A stretch of DNA of 58,177 nucleotides from Cyanophora paradoxa (lineage: Eukaryota > Glaucocystophyceae > Cyanophorales > Cyanophoraceae). The notes below the pieces were generated by a model. That model did no database searches, was not told where the DNA came from, and saw only the letters and a list, made by a program, of their open reading frames with translations. The DNA lies in assembly GCA_004431415.1 (NCBI GenBank), contig QPMI01000480.1, forward strand, positions 1 to 58,177, read 5' to 3'. Made by a program: the position numbers and the translations under genes. This document shows, in pieces, positions 38,770 to 50,640 of this stretch (position 1 is its first letter; the number at the start of each line of letters is the position of its first letter).

Positions 38770-40450
38770 TCAAGGCTAGTTACCACGCGTGTCAAAATAG
38801 GTTGCTCTGACGTACTGCTTCATGGCCTGGCTGCGCGAGAATGCGCACTGTGGCACTGCAGATCTAGAACAGAATCAGATGCACCCCTTCCCCCTTCGTG
38901 TCCGGATCCTAGAGCCTCGAAGAAGATTCACGCTTAAATAACTAAGTTTATTGAAAGGGAGATGTTTATAGCATATAATTATATGAGATGTGCTGGGTGA
39001 CATAGTGCCGCACTATCACTTTTAAGTTGACAAGCCGAAAGTACGACTTCAACTTCTCAACATCACACTGACTCATGATCAGTGATCATGATCGAGATTG
39101 AACGTGCCGCACGTTCGCGCAGGATGCAAATCGGACAGCATGATGAACATCCATTATACTTTCATTTAACTCAGTGAGTCCAGCGAGAATGCGGCCAGGT
39201 GGCTTGCTCTAACATCGAGCCCTTCGAGAGCCCGTGCTGTGGCGTGTGCGCAGGGCCTGGGCTCGATACTAGACAGCGAAACAATCACTTTTCAAACATT
39301 ATACAAGATCCTGCCACTAGACAGAGCGGCGCGCGCCCTGAACTGTCCACTCGCATGAGATTCTCCAGTGGGGTCCGTGACAGACTCGGATCAAATCGAG
39401 CGCCCGAAGGCCACGACGAGGCAGGCGTATATCTATGCACCGTATTAGCACTTCTATGAAGAAGAGAGCAAAATGCTGCGATACGGGCGCAAGCGCACTG
39501 GCACGCACGGCAGCGCGTCGTGGAATCTGTGTGGTGGGGTCAGTTCAAAGGCGCGTGGCCGAGCCAGCGACGCGCGACAGTAGCGCAAACTCCTGCAGTG
39601 CGTGCAATCTGCGTATGTGGTCAGTGCAGTCTCGCACGCCCGCCCCGGCGGACGGTGGGCCGGGCTCTCAACGCGGCCGGCCGCGGTGTCCGATTGACGT
39701 CCGGCGGCGGCGACGTCCGGCTTCAGTCGGCCGTCGGCTAGCTGTAGGTCAGGCTGACGGCAGGCTGACGTCGACGGCAGGCTGTTGGACGCAAGCGCTG
39801 TTGTCTGGAAGCACGCCCAGGCGGCCCAGCTGCTACAGTCGGCTACAGCTGCTGCGGCCCTCTGCATGGTAAACGCTAACGGCTCGTTAAGCTCGGCTCG
39901 CAGCCGGGGCGGCTGGTCCGGGGTATACGTAGATCCTCGCTAACGGCCAGCAGCTTCAAACAGCGGGCCAACCTGCACCTAACTCGCGCTTGAGCAGCGT
40001 CTTGAACAGCGTCTAGGGACCTCTAGCGAGCTGCTGTGCCTTGCTCTCGCGCAGGGAAGCCGCGGCAGTCGGCTGCAGCCGGGTTTTGAACAGCCCAGGT
40101 CCGACGGCCCGTCCCCGGCGGGCTGCCGAGCGCTCATGTGCTCTTTGCTTCCCAGAGCGCTCCTAGAAGCGGGCGGCTTCCTCGCCGAGCGCCGAGCGGC
40201 ATTTTCCGCGGTCTCGCAAGGTTCGACCGGCAACCCTCGCGTAAATCTTGCCTCGCGAGGCGCCGCGGTCGTTTTATGTGCTCGTTGCGCTGAACATGTT
40301 GCGCAGGAGCGGTCGGTGGACGTGCGCTCGTCTGTTCCGTTGAGTCCATCCGGCCGCTCGCTTGAGTGAGCGCTCCAGCCCTGCGGTCTCCGCTCGCTTG
40401 AGTGAGCGTCGTGGTCTCCGCGCTCGAAGAGTGATCTTCGTTGCGCAGGA
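38770..40450. other. Part of 5-kb unit without recognised gene
   Basis: Contains an AT-rich stretch (about 38938-38990), the nested palindrome CTCATGATCAGTGATCATGA (about 39073), ACGTGCCGCACGT (about 39100), a repeated TCGCTTGAGTGAGCG word (about 40359 and 40395) just upstream of the next gene, and mixed-composition DNA in which ORFs of up to 145 codons show no family resemblance. Same content in copies 2 and 3. Confidence 0.45.
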
Positions 40451-40451
40451 C

Positions 40452-41737
40452 ATGGGCGATAAGCGCGAGGCGGCGGCCGCGGTTCCGGAGGCGACAGCCG
40501 CGCCGGTGTTCAAGGAGCTCGAGGTACTGCCCCCGCCTATTTCTCAACGAGTCTGACACGCAGTTTTAGCCCGCGCGGAAGCGCCGCAGGAGGACGCAAC
40601 CCGCACGCGGCGGTCCGACGGCCCAGACTTTGACCCTTGCTGCACCCGACTTCCTCTGTTGCGAAACGGTGCGGTCCTCACCTTAACGCTTCCCCTCCAT
40701 CTGAATCTGACTTCCGCACAGGAACCTGTGGGCTACTTGAAATTCACTCACATCTTGCCCTTCCTCAAGGACGGGCTCAAGGTGCGGCTCTTCGTTGCCA
40801 AGATCGACGTCTACGTCGTCGACGAAGGGTTCTTCTTCGTCGGCATCGGCATTCTAGTGCCCAAGGTGCGGCAAGATGAACCTCCCCCTCCCCTTCCCCC
40901 CCCCCTCGCCCCACGTCGCCCCCGCAGTACACCCTCCTAGCTATATCTAGATGCCCTACCCCGCCCCGCCTCCGCTCCGCCCCTCCGGGCCCCGGTGGGG
41001 GTACGCCTTCGCCGGCGTCTTCGGACAAGGTACCCCCGGTAGCTGGGGTCCTTGGTCCGACGGCGCTGGTGAGGGCGTACCCCCTCGCGCGGGCCCCGAT
41101 CGGGCACTAGCTCTAGATGCCCCTACTTACCCGCCCCCTCCGGGCCCCCGGTGGGGGTACGCCTTCGCCGGCGTCTTCGGACAAGGTACCCCCCGGTAGC
41201 TGGGGTCCCTTGGTCCGACGGCGCTGGTGAGGGCGTACCCCCCTCGCGCGGGCCCCGATCGGGCACTAGCTCTAGATGCCCCTACTTACCCGCCCCCTCC
41301 GGGCCCCCGGTGGGGGTACGCCTTCGCCGGCGTCTTCGGACAAGGTACCCCCGGTAGCTGGGGTCCTTGGTCCGAAGGCGCTGGTGAGGGCGTACCCCCT
41401 CGCGCGGGCCGCGTCGGGGCGCTAGCTTCATAGCTAAACGCCGTACCCCTCTTCAGTTGGGCCACATACTGACTCCATTTCAGTTGGGCGAAGCTGAGGA
41501 GCCCTCGGACGTCGTCAAGTTGGTTGTGCTTGCCGAAGGCAAAGCTGACGAGGACGTGCTGGGCAGAAAGGTAGCTCTGTCACTCCCCTCGAGGTTTATT
41601 CAGTTCATTCACGTCTAGCGTGCAGATCCCCGAGGATATCACGGAGTTGCCTGGCAACGAAGAGCTCACTACTTTCAGTGGGCTGGAAGGCCGAGTGGTC
41701 TTCTGGCCCAAGGCCCTCCTTTCCCTCCTCCGCAGTG
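40452..41737 (+). CDS. Unrecognised multi-exon gene in the 5-kb unit (copy 1)
   Basis: Exon 1 from ATG 40452: MGDKREAAAAVPEATAAPVF with KELE, then GTACTG donor. Exon 2 (40723-40864) follows CCGCACAG: PVGYLKFTHILPFLKDGLKV, RLFVAKIDVYVVDEGFFFVG and IGILVPK. A region of ~160-bp tandem repeats follows. Exon 3 (about 41486-41570) follows TCCATTTCAG: LGEAEEPSDVVKLVVLAEGK with ADEDVLGRK, then GTAGCTC. Exon 4 (from about 41626): IPEDITELPGNEELTTFSGL and EGRVVFWPKALLSLLRS, where the unit junction is reached. Splice signals are good and the peptide is well mixed, so it is probably a real gene. No known family comes to mind. The hydrophobic GFFFVGIGILVP may be membrane-associated. The 3' end is lost at the junction. 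Confidence 0.6.
40945..41425 (+). repeat. ~160-bp tandem repeat array within an intron (copy 1, three units)
   Basis: Units start near CTAGATGCCC (40947, 41113, 41273) and contain GGTGGGGGTACGCCTTCGCC, GGCGTCTTCGGACAAGGTAC, GTAGCTGGGGTCC and TGGTCCGACGGCGCTGGTGA. Each carries GTACCCC words resembling this genome's 5' splice sites, and a short open piece (YAFAGVFGQ) that might be a repeated mini-exon. Confidence 0.8.
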
Positions 41738-42759
41738 GGCCAGAGCCGCATGGGTACGGCCAGAGCCGCATGGGTACGAGTGCTATAGCTATAGCTAGTG
41801 CTAGAGCTATCACTAGGGGGCCCCCCCCAGTTCCAATGGTTCGGAATCATGAATTCGAAGTTTGCTGGCAAAACTGTGACTATTGTAAATCGGAACAACG
41901 AAGTTCCCAACTTCGTTCGCACTATGCACAGCTCTCGTACGATCATGTAGTACCGACAGCGTCAGTTGTAACGAGAGCAATCCAGAGCTGTCCACAGAGA
42001 ACAAGGCGCGGCCGGGGCGCGGCACAGGGCGCCCGGGGAGCACTATCAGTGCGCTAGGGCAGCTAAGTAGGGGTCATAGCTACGACTAGCAGCGCAGGCG
42101 CGGCTCCGGAGCTCGGTTGCAGTCGCCGAGTCGACCAGCGCCGGCGGCCTCCTGAGTGCTTTCGAACGCTAGCTATGGCTGTGCATTCGTGTTTGATGCG
42201 TGTGCGGCCCGCGCCGGGCTTGTCGATCGAGGTGCCGACCGCGCGCCTTGTAGGAAGCGCGCACGCGGGCCGCGTCAGTGCCAACGCCTTGCACGGAAGG
42301 CCTATATGCTATAGAGACCGCGTTTGCACAGCTAGAGCCGCGGTTCCGGGTGTGCCGTGGCTCGTTGGGGTACTGCGTGCTGGCAAGTGGTGCTAGTACC
42401 CCAAGCTACGAAGCGCTGACAAGCGGAGCCGGCTGAAGAAAGTGCGCTGAATCGGGCCTTAATGGTCAGATTGGCTCACAATGCGCAGGTTCCAGTGACC
42501 CGCCGAGGATGAGGCGCATTGCCACGAGGCGCCAGCTGCCGCAAGAGCTTCCGGGCGAGCTAGCGATGGTGCTCCTGGTCAAACTTTCTTCAATTGAATG
42601 CAAGAGCTTCCGGGCGAGCTAGCGATGGTGCTCCTGGTCAAGCTTTCGTTTGTAGAGCGCGTCCGGCTCGAGCGCGTGTCGAGGGAGAGACTAGCCTCGC
42701 CATCGACCACAGGCTCGCAGAGCTCACAGGCTGCCAGACGACGCGGCTCACGGGACGGG

Positions 42760-43840
42760 GCGGAAGTGCGGCGGGCGGCGGCGCAGCTCGCGGCGAGACG
42801 GAGGCGTGGCGGATGGCGGCGCAGCTCGTCGGGCGAGAAGGAGGCGTGGCGGATGGCGGCGCAGCTCGTCGGGCGAGAAGGAGGCGTGGCGGACGGCGGC
42901 GCGGCTTGCCGTACGGGGCGGGGGCTCGGCGGGCGGCGGCGCGGCTCACCGCACGGCGCCGGGCTCGGCGGGCGGCGGCGCGGCTCACCGCACGGAGCGC
43001 GGCTTGCCGTACAGGGCGGGGGCTCGGCGGGCGGCGGCGCGGCTCACCGCACGGCGCCGGGGCTCGGCGGGCGGCGGCGCGGCTCACCGCACGGGGCGGA
43101 AGCTCGTGGCGGCGGCGCAGCTCGACGGGCGGGGCGGGGGCTCGGCGGGCGGCGGCGCAGCTCACCGCACGAGGCGGAGGCTTGGCGAGTGCCGGCGCGG
43201 CTCGCCGGGCGGGGCGGAGACTCGTCGGGCGGCGGCGCAGCTCGACGGGCGGGGCGGGGACGCGGCGGGCAGCGGCCCGGCTCGACGGGCGGGGCGGGGC
43301 GCGGGGGCGGCGGCGCGGCACGCCGGGCGGGGCGGAGACTCGGCGGGCGGCGGCGCGGCTCGACGGGCCGGGCGGGGCGCGGCGGACGGCGGCGCGGTAC
43401 GCCGGGCGGGGCGGGGACGCGGCGGGCGGCGGCGCGGCTCTTCGGGCGGGGCGGCGGCGCGGCGGGCGACGGCGCGGCTCGCCGGGCGGGGCGGAGACTC
43501 GTCGGACGGCGGCGCAGCTCGACGGGTAGGGTGCGGACGCGGCGGGCGGCGGCGCGGCACGCCGGGCGGGGCGGGGACGCGGCGGGCGGCGGCGCGGCTC
43601 GCCGGGCGGGGCGGCGGCCCGGCGGGCGACGGCGGGGCTCGCCGGGCGGGGCGGAGACTCGTCGGGCGGCGGCGCAGCTCGACGGGCGGGGCGGGGACGC
43701 GGCGGGCGGCGGCGCGGCTCGACGGCGGGGCGGCGGCGCGGCGGGCGGCTTTGCGGACGGCGGCGCGGGTCGCAGGACGGGGCGGCGGCGCGGCGGGCAA
43801 CAGCTCCGCGGCAGGACTTGCCGCACGGGGCGGGGCTCTG
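42760..43840 (+). repeat. 40-bp GC-rich minisatellite, copy 2
   Basis: Same array in the second 5-kb unit. It lacks one ~40-bp unit near 42950 relative to copy 1 and shows several single-G losses. Confidence 0.85.
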
Positions 43841-45525
43841 CGGCTTCAAGGCTAGTTACCACGCGTGTCAAAATAGGTTGCTCTGACGTACTGCTTCATG
43901 GCCTGGCTGCGCGAGAATGCGCACTGTGGCACTGCAGATCTAGAACAGAATCAGATGCACCCCTTCCCCTTCGTGTCCGGATCCTAGAGCCTCGAAGAAG
44001 ATTCACGCTTAAATAACTAAGTTTATTGAAAGGGAGATGTTTATAGCATATAATTATATGAGATGTGCTGGGTGACATAGTGCCGCACTATCACTTTTAA
44101 GTTGACAAGCCGAAAGTACGACTTCAACTTCTCAACATCACACTGACTCATGATCAGTGATCATGATCGAGATTGAACGTGCCGCACGTTCGCGCAGGAT
44201 GCAAATCGGACAGCATGATGAACATCCATTATACTTTCATTTAACTCAGTGAGTCCAGCGAGAATGCGGCCAGGTGGCTTGCTCTAACATCGAGCCCTTC
44301 GAGAGCCCGTGCTGTGGCGTGTGCGCAGGGCCTGGGCTCGATACTAGACAGCGAAACAATCACTTTTCAAACATTATACAAGATCCTGCCACTAGACAGA
44401 GCGGCGCGCGCCCTGAACTGTCCACTCGCATGAGATTCTCCAGTGGGGTCCGTGACAGACTCGGATCAAATCGAGCGCCCGAAGGCCACGACGAGGCAGG
44501 CGTATATCTATGCACCGTATTAGCACTTCTATGAAGAAGAGAGCAAAATGCTGCGATACGGGCGCAAGCGCACTGGCACGCACGGCAGCGCGTCGTGGAA
44601 TCTGTGTGGTGGGGTCAGTTCAAAGGCGCGTGGCCGAGCCAGCGACGCGCGACAGTAGCGCAAACTCCTGCAGTGCGTGCAATCTGCGTATGTGGTCAGT
44701 GCAGTCTCGCACGCCCGCCCCGGCGGACGGTGGGCCGGGCTCTCAACGCGGCCGGCCGCGGTGTCCGATTGACGTCCGGCGGCGGCGACGTCCGGCTTCA
44801 GTCGGCCGTCGGCTAGCTGTAGGTCAGGCTGACGGCAGGCTGACGTCGACGGCAGGCTGTTGGACGCAAGCGCTGTTGTCTGGAAGCACGCCCAGGCGGC
44901 CCAGCTGCTACAGTCGGCTACAGCTGCTGCGGCCCTCTGCATGGTAAACGCTAACGGCTCGTTAAGCTCGGCTCGCAGCCGGGGCGGCTGGTCCGGGGTA
45001 TACGTAGATCCTCGCTAACGGCCAGCAGCTTCAAACAGCGGGCCAACCTGCACCTAACTCGCGCTTGAGCAGCGTCTTGAACAGCGTCTAGGGACCTCTA
45101 GCGAGCTGCTGTGCCTTGCTCTCGCGCAGGGAAGCCGCGGCAGTCGGCTGCAGCCGGGTTTTGAACAGCCCAGGTCCGACGGCCCGTCCCGGCGGGCTGC
45201 CGAGCGCTCATGTGCTCTTTGCTTCCCAGAGCGCTCCTAGAAGCGGGCGGCTTCCTCGCCGAGCGCCGAGCGGCATTTTCCGCGGTCTCGCAAGGTTCGA
45301 CCGGCAACCCTCGCGTAAATCTTGCCTCGCGAGGCGCCGCGGTCGTTTTATGTGCTCGTTGCGCTGAACATGTTGCGCAGGAGCGGTCGGTGGACGTGCG
45401 CTCGTCTGTTCCGTTGAGTCCATCCGGCCGCTCGCTTGAGTGAGCGCTCCAGCCCTGCGGTCTCCGCTCGCTTGAGTGAGCGTCGTGGTCTCCGCGCTCG
45501 AAGAGTGATCTTCGTTGCGCAGGAC

Positions 45526-46802
45526 ATGGGCGATAAGCGCGAGGCGGCGGCCGCGGTTCCGGAGGCGACAGCCGCGCCGGTGTTCAAGGAGCTCGAGGTA
45601 CTGCCCCGCCTATTTCTCAACGAGTCTGACACGCAGTTTTAGCCCGCGCGGAAGCGCCGCAGGAGGACGCAACCCGCACGCGGCGGTCCGACGGCCCAGA
45701 CTTTGACCCTTGCTGCACCCGACTTCCTCTGTTGCGAAACGGTGCGGTCCTCACCTTAACGCTTCCCCTCCATCTGAATCTGACTTCCGCACAGGAACCT
45801 GTGGGCTACTTGAAATTCACTCACATCTTGCCCTTCCTCAAGGACGGGCTCAAGGTGCGGCTCTTCGTTGCCAAGATCGACGTCTACGTCGTCGACGAAG
45901 GGTTCTTCTTCGTCGGCATCGGCATTCTAGTGCCCAAGGTGCGGCAAGATGAACCTCCCCCTCCCTTCCCCCCCCCCTCGCCCACGTCGCCCCGCAGTAC
46001 ACCCTCCTAGCTATATCTAGATGCCCTACCCGCCCCGCCTCCGCTCCGCCCCTCCGGGCCCCGGTGGGGGTACGCCTTCGCCGGCGTCTTCGGACAAGGT
46101 ACCCCCGGTAGCTGGGGTCCCTTGGTCCGACGGCGCTGGTGAGGGCGTACCCCCTCGCGCGGGCCCGATCGGGCACTAGCTCTAGATGCCCCTACTTACC
46201 CGCCCCTCCGGGCCCCGGTGGGGTACGCCTTCGCCGGCGTCTTCGGACAAGGTACCCCCGGTAGCTGGGGTCCCTTGGTCCGACGGCGCTGGTGAGGGCG
46301 TACCCCCCTCGCGCGGGCCCCGATCGGGCACTAGCTCTAGATGCCCCTACTTACCCGCCCCCTCCGGGCCCCCGGTGGGGGTACGCCTTCGCCGGCGTCT
46401 TCGGACAAGGTACCCCCCGGTAGCTGGGGTCCCTTGGTCCGAAGGCGCTGGTGAGGGCGTACCCCCTCGCGCGGGCCGCGTCGGGGCGCTAGCTTCATAG
46501 CTAAACGCCGTACCCCTCTTCAGTTGGGCCACATACTGACTCCATTTCAGTTGGGCGAAGCTGAGGAGCCCTCGGACGTCGTCAAGTTGGTTGTGCTTGC
46601 CGAAGGCAAAGCTGACGAGGACGTGCTGGGCAGAAAGGTAGCTCTGTCACTCCCTCGAGGTTTATTCAGTTCATTCACGTCTAGCGTGCAGATCCCGAGG
46701 ATATCACGGAGTTGCCTGGCAACGAAGAGCTCACTACTTTCAGTGGGCTGGAAGGCCGAGTGGTCTTCTGGCCCAAGGCCCTCCTTTCCCTCCTCCGCAG
46801 TG
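45526..46802 (+). CDS. Unrecognised multi-exon gene in the 5-kb unit (copy 2)
   Basis: Same exons as copy 1: ATG 45526, exon 2 at about 45796-45937, exon 3 at about 46551-46638, exon 4 from about 46692. Near 46692 a C is lost relative to copy 1 (GATCCCGAGG versus GATCCCCGAGG), which changes the frame at the start of exon 4 unless it is a base-calling error. After 46802 the sequence departs from the copy 1 junction and enters CTAGCTCTAGATAG. Confidence 0.55.
46022..46490 (+). repeat. ~160-bp tandem repeat array (copy 2, three units)
   Basis: Same array as 40945-41425 with one-base length differences in G and C runs. Confidence 0.8.
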
Positions 46803-47427
46803 CTAGCTCTAGATAGTGTGCGGCCGCTAGGGCGGCGCTGTGTTGCAATTGCAGTATTCATGCATGGCAACCCCGGCGCTGCAGGGCAGGGTGCACGGGG
46901 CGGGGGCGCGGGCGCCCGGGTGCGCGAGCCTGCTATTTTTAGCTTCTCTGGGAACTCTTCTCTTTGTCGTCGGAACAATTGCTATTGCTATCTGAACAAT
47001 TGCCGTTGCTCTCGGGACTCCTGATTTGGGATCTCCATGGGCTACACAACTTAACGTTTCACTTGATCATTAGTTCCCAGACCTACGAAGTTTCCAGTAT
47101 GGAGAATTTGGGAAGTTCTGTGTCCAGAGACCGTAAGACTATCTGATTCCGAGCTATTGGAAATGGGGGGGCCCACTAGTGTATCTCGTAATTTCCTGCA
47201 ATTGCCGGCTTCGTGACGTCGACGCTGGCTTCGTGCGTCACAGCTTGATTATTTTTTCTTACGCTTCGTGCGCATGCGTCCACTCGCCATCGACTCGCTG
47301 ACGACTCGCTGACGATCGCGACTCGCGATCGAGCTCGCCCGGCCTCGCCGGCGCCGTCGAGGCGCGCCTGCAGTTTTGATTTTTTTTAGAAGCGTGAAGC
47401 ATTCGCTCAGCGGCTAACTTCAGTAAT

Positions 47428-47466
47428 ATACAAGCAGGGGGCAAGCCCCCCGCACCCCCCATTTAC
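47428..47466. repeat. Short dispersed repeat with GGGGGCAAGCCCCC foldback, copy 2
   Basis: Matches 4256-4302 apart from homopolymer length; same orientation. It sits in otherwise gene-free DNA downstream of the second 5-kb unit. Confidence 0.6.
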
Positions 47467-48119
47467 TGATGATCGATATCATGACCGTCGGACATAGCAA
47501 TAGCGAAGCATGTATACGTAGATCTGCAGCTGAACTTCAATCGAGAAACGCGCAGCGTCGACGTCAGCGCCATATGCATACGCGCGCGTCGCGTCGGCCG
47601 CGCCGACTTCGATCTAGACTCTCAGATCTTGAGCTTCGTTACTAAGTTAAGATCTTTGGCTAGCTTTAGATCGGAACTGTTACAATTAGCTATTATTGCA
47701 AGGGGGAAAGAAGACCGAAGGTCTTCCCCCTTGCTTCCCGTTCCCTCGCTTCAGCCAAAAGTTTTCTATGAGGCCGTTTGCGAGGTCCAGTATGCAACAC
47801 CAGAAAAAAATGGTGCTTTATTCGCGTTCCGATTGGCTGGGTGAACCGGTCAGCCCTCGACTTTGGAGCGTCAAACTCGAGGGGAAAAAGTGGTTTTCGA
47901 GGGGAAAACCAGCTTCTGTCTCACGTGCACTCCTCTAGCTTGTTCTACGTATACTGTATAGATCTGGGCTCTCCGGGCTTCTCCCTCGCGCGGCGCGGCG
48001 CTGCATCATAGCAACCACTTCTCCTTAGCTGTCTCCTCTAGTTTTAAAAATTCCCCTTCCTCGCACTGCGCCGCGTACGCCGCACGGTCCGCTTGCGCTG
48101 TTAACGTTGCCTAGCTACG

Positions 48120-48545
48120 TATACGTATACGCCGCTGATCGCAGCCGAGCACTGCGGCACGCCCGCTCAGCACGCGGCCGACATATGCATCGAGCTGATA
48201 CGTATATACCGCAGAACCGCGTGCGCGTGCCCGCAGCCGAGTACGCCGGCCGGGCCGGGCGCGCGCGCAGTCGTACGCGTGCTGCGCGTGGATGCGCAGC
48301 CAAGATTGAGTTTGCACCGCAAAACCGCTTGCGCCGCTGCCAAGCTGCGCCGCTGATCGCAGCCGAGCTTGGCCGGCCGCCGGGGCGTGCAGACTGTACT
48401 CTCTTGCTGCGCTCAGCACGCTGCCGACATCGAGTTCATACCGCAGAACTGCTGCTCGACTGCCCGCAGCCGAGCACGCCGGCTGGGCCGAGTGCCGCGG
48501 TGCTCTTGTTGCGCTCGGCACGCCGCTGCTGAGGACCCAGTCCAT
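48120..48545. repeat. Degenerate repeats with CGCAGCCGAGCACGCCGGC and ACCGCAGAACTGC words
   Basis: GATCGCAGCCGAGC, TGCCCGCAGCCGAG.ACGCCGG and ACCGCA(G/A)AAC.GC each recur two to three times with 100-170 bp spacing, showing about three diverged copies of one segment. Confidence 0.55.
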
Positions 48546-49099
48546 CCCGTCCGCGGCTGGCACGTACTGCCGGTCATATATAATATGTGTCTATCTTTAC
48601 TACTTCAACCTGCCGCGCGCGCTGGGCCGGGATCAATCTACATCTGCCCCGTACATGTTCGTGCCACTACTACTCTTTCATTAGATCCCGATTCCCCCTT
48701 GCACCCCGGAGCGCCAAACGCGGCCGGGCCCTAGTATACTTCGATTCTTGCTCAGTTTGCCAGCTGCAGAACGACGTCGACGGACCGGACGTTTTCAGGA
48801 CAAAGAATTCGAATAATCTTCCTCGGCTTCGTACGCGTCTTCCCGTTTGTATGACCATACATCTAGGAAATCTTGTACCGCGTCCGCGAGAGACTGAGCA
48901 TCCAATATGCATTTAGAGACGTACTAGCTCGTGTTTAGTGCTTCGGTCTCTCGCCAATCGCTCCCCTAGTTGTAGTGTTACTTGAGTGTACGCTCCCCCA
49001 TTCTGTACCCTCTTACTTGAGTGTACCCTTGCCGAGTGGACCCCCTGTTTCTCCTCCCCCTCCCCGTGACCGCGCGCGGTTGCGGGCCCCGTCACGGCG

Positions 49100-50640
49100 T
49101 TTAATAATTAGTACTTCGCCAAAACTGCCACTTTAGCGGCTGGTAAATCTTTAGTAGGTCAGTCTTCGCAGGGCTTTTGTATGGCGGAGACGGGGCTACC
49201 CCTACAAATTCTCGGCTTTAGCAGGCGGGAAATATTTAGTAGATCGCCCAAAAACTTTTAGTACTATAAATATGCAACCCACTAAATATTTCTAGCTCTC
49301 CAGTAAGTCCCGTAAGTCGTAAGTGGCAACCCTACCCGCCGGCGCCGGCGGGGCTGGAGCCTGGAGTCCCTGCAGCTGGACTCCCTGGAGCCTGGCGGGC
49401 AGTGGCGCCCGGCCCCACTGGCGGGCCACTGGCGGCCCCGCAGTTACCGCCGACACTGTGACAGCGGCCGAAGCGGCTGGCAGATCTTGCCATGTGTAAA
49501 TTAGCTACCGTACCGGGTACCGGTGGGTTCTAGTAGACTCCTGGTACGGAACAGTCCTAGTAACTGCCGCCTAGTAACTGCCGCTACGAGTTATGGGCCT
49601 TAGGCGGAGTTTCCTGGCGAACTGGGGCCAAACTCCAGGGGCCTGAAGCGGCTGGCAGATCTTGCCCTTATGTAAATTAGCTACCGGGTAGGTTCTAGTA
49701 GCCTCCTGGTACAGTCCTAGTAACCGCCGGCTAGTAAGTTAGCAGTAACTGCCAACAGCAGCTTTTATATAGCATGTGAAATATACCGGCACGTGCCCAA
49801 TCGGAAAACACTGGCATTTTCAAGTCGAATTAGTACGGGACCTCGACGGTCCCAGCGCAGTACTAATTTGAGTCAAAAGGTGTTCCAGTCTAAAACTCGG
49901 CCGAGTTTTAGTCAATCGACTTGACTCGGAAAAAGTTTGTATGGCGGAAACTGCGCCTAAGGCCCATAACTCGTAGCGTGCCAACAGCAGCTTTTTAGCC
50001 TAGTAGTACCGTAGTACGGGACCTCGATCGCGACGGTCCCAGCGCTGTACTAATTTGACTTGGAAGGTGTTCCCAGTGCAAAAACTCGGCCGAGTTTTAG
50101 TCAATCCACTTGACTCTTGGCAGCCCCGCGGCGGAGTGCTGCCAGCCTGTGCCAGGCTGGTGTCTAGAGCAGTGAATTTAAAATTTCACTTTCGCAAATT
50201 GCAAAATGAAAATTTACATATTAATTTTCAGAAAACTTTCACTGCCAAAAAGAGCACTGAAAACTTTCAATATTTGCAAGGGGGGTACCGTTGAAGCTGC
50301 TTTTTGGGGGGGTGTAACCGGGTGTTTCATGATCACGCCAAATTGGAGGGTCAAACACGCCAGAAGACGAGACGAGACGAGAAAGTTTTCGAAAGTTTAC
50401 TGAAAGTTTTCAGGGTGCTTCTGGAATAATAAAATTTCACAAACACTTTTTTTTCGATCCGTGGGGCCGCCATGGGGCATGATCGATCGGAATTATGTGG
50501 AACGGGCGGGATTCGAAGGCGTGATGGTCTAGAGACTGTGGCCGGTAATTCACAAAAAAAAGACTTGACTCGGAAAACGCTTGTACATGTATGGCGGAAA
50601 CTGCGCCTAAGGCCCATAACTCGTAGCGTACCGAACGATA
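49100..50640. repeat. Cluster of direct and inverted repeats (possible nested foldback elements)
   Basis: A ~100-bp direct repeat (about 49465-49580 and 49645-49740) shares AAGCGGCTGGCAGATCTTGC, GTAAATTAGCTACC and TAGTAACTGCC/TAGTAACCGCC. A second direct pair (about 49835-49945 and 50016-50120) shares GTACGGGACCTCGA, CGACGGTCCCAGCGC and AACTCGGCCGAGTTTTAGTC. A 33-bp inverted pair at 49582-49614 and 49946-49978 (one mismatch; CGCTACGAGTTATGGGCCTT...) has a third arm at 50596-50628. No transposase is visible. Confidence 0.65.
50527..50553. repeat. 27-bp exact dispersed repeat, copy 2
   Basis: Exact match to 5906-5932, same orientation, followed by an A-run. It lies inside the repeat cluster at 49.5-50.7 kb. 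Confidence 0.6.

Larger units (their letters stand above)
36675..41737 (+). repeat. 5-kb tandem unit, copy 1
   Basis: Begins GGCCAGAGCCGCATGGGTAC and is nearly identical to 41759-46802. It contains an F-box-like fragment, a 40-bp minisatellite, gene-poor DNA, and a multi-exon gene with a ~160-bp repeat array. Copies differ mainly by single-base indels in G or C runs, plus loss of a few short satellite pieces. The junction with copy 2 holds a direct duplication of the unit's first 21 bases (41738-41758). Confidence 0.9.
41759..46802 (+). repeat. 5-kb tandem unit, copy 2
   Basis: Head-to-tail with copy 1. Homology ends at 46802 within CTCCGCAGTG, after which sequence becomes unrelated (CTAGCTCTAGATAG). 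Because copy 1 and copy 2 differ mostly in homopolymers, recent duplication or a mis-assembly of one locus are both possible. Confidence 0.9.
46803..49090. other. Gene-poor region with small repeats
   Basis: No exon was convincing. It holds a direct repeat ACAATTGC.(A/G)TTGCT (about 46975-47005), the dispersed element at 47428, a hairpin at about 47698-47734 (GCAAGGGGG...GAAGACC-GAA-GGTCTTCCCCCTTGC), and a ~400-bp block of degenerate repeats. Open frames up to about 165 codons are palindrome-rich and unlike any family I know. Confidence 0.45.

Noticed and set aside
37513-38810. Long Arg/Gly/Ala-rich ORFs of 300-420 codons on both strands (also in copies 2 and 3)
   Set aside because: They arise from a stop-free 40-bp tandem repeat that changes frame every unit; no coding signal.
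39435-39872. 145-codon ORF conserved in all three unit copies
   Set aside because: Conserved only because the DNA is duplicated; composition and both-strand openness give no coding support.
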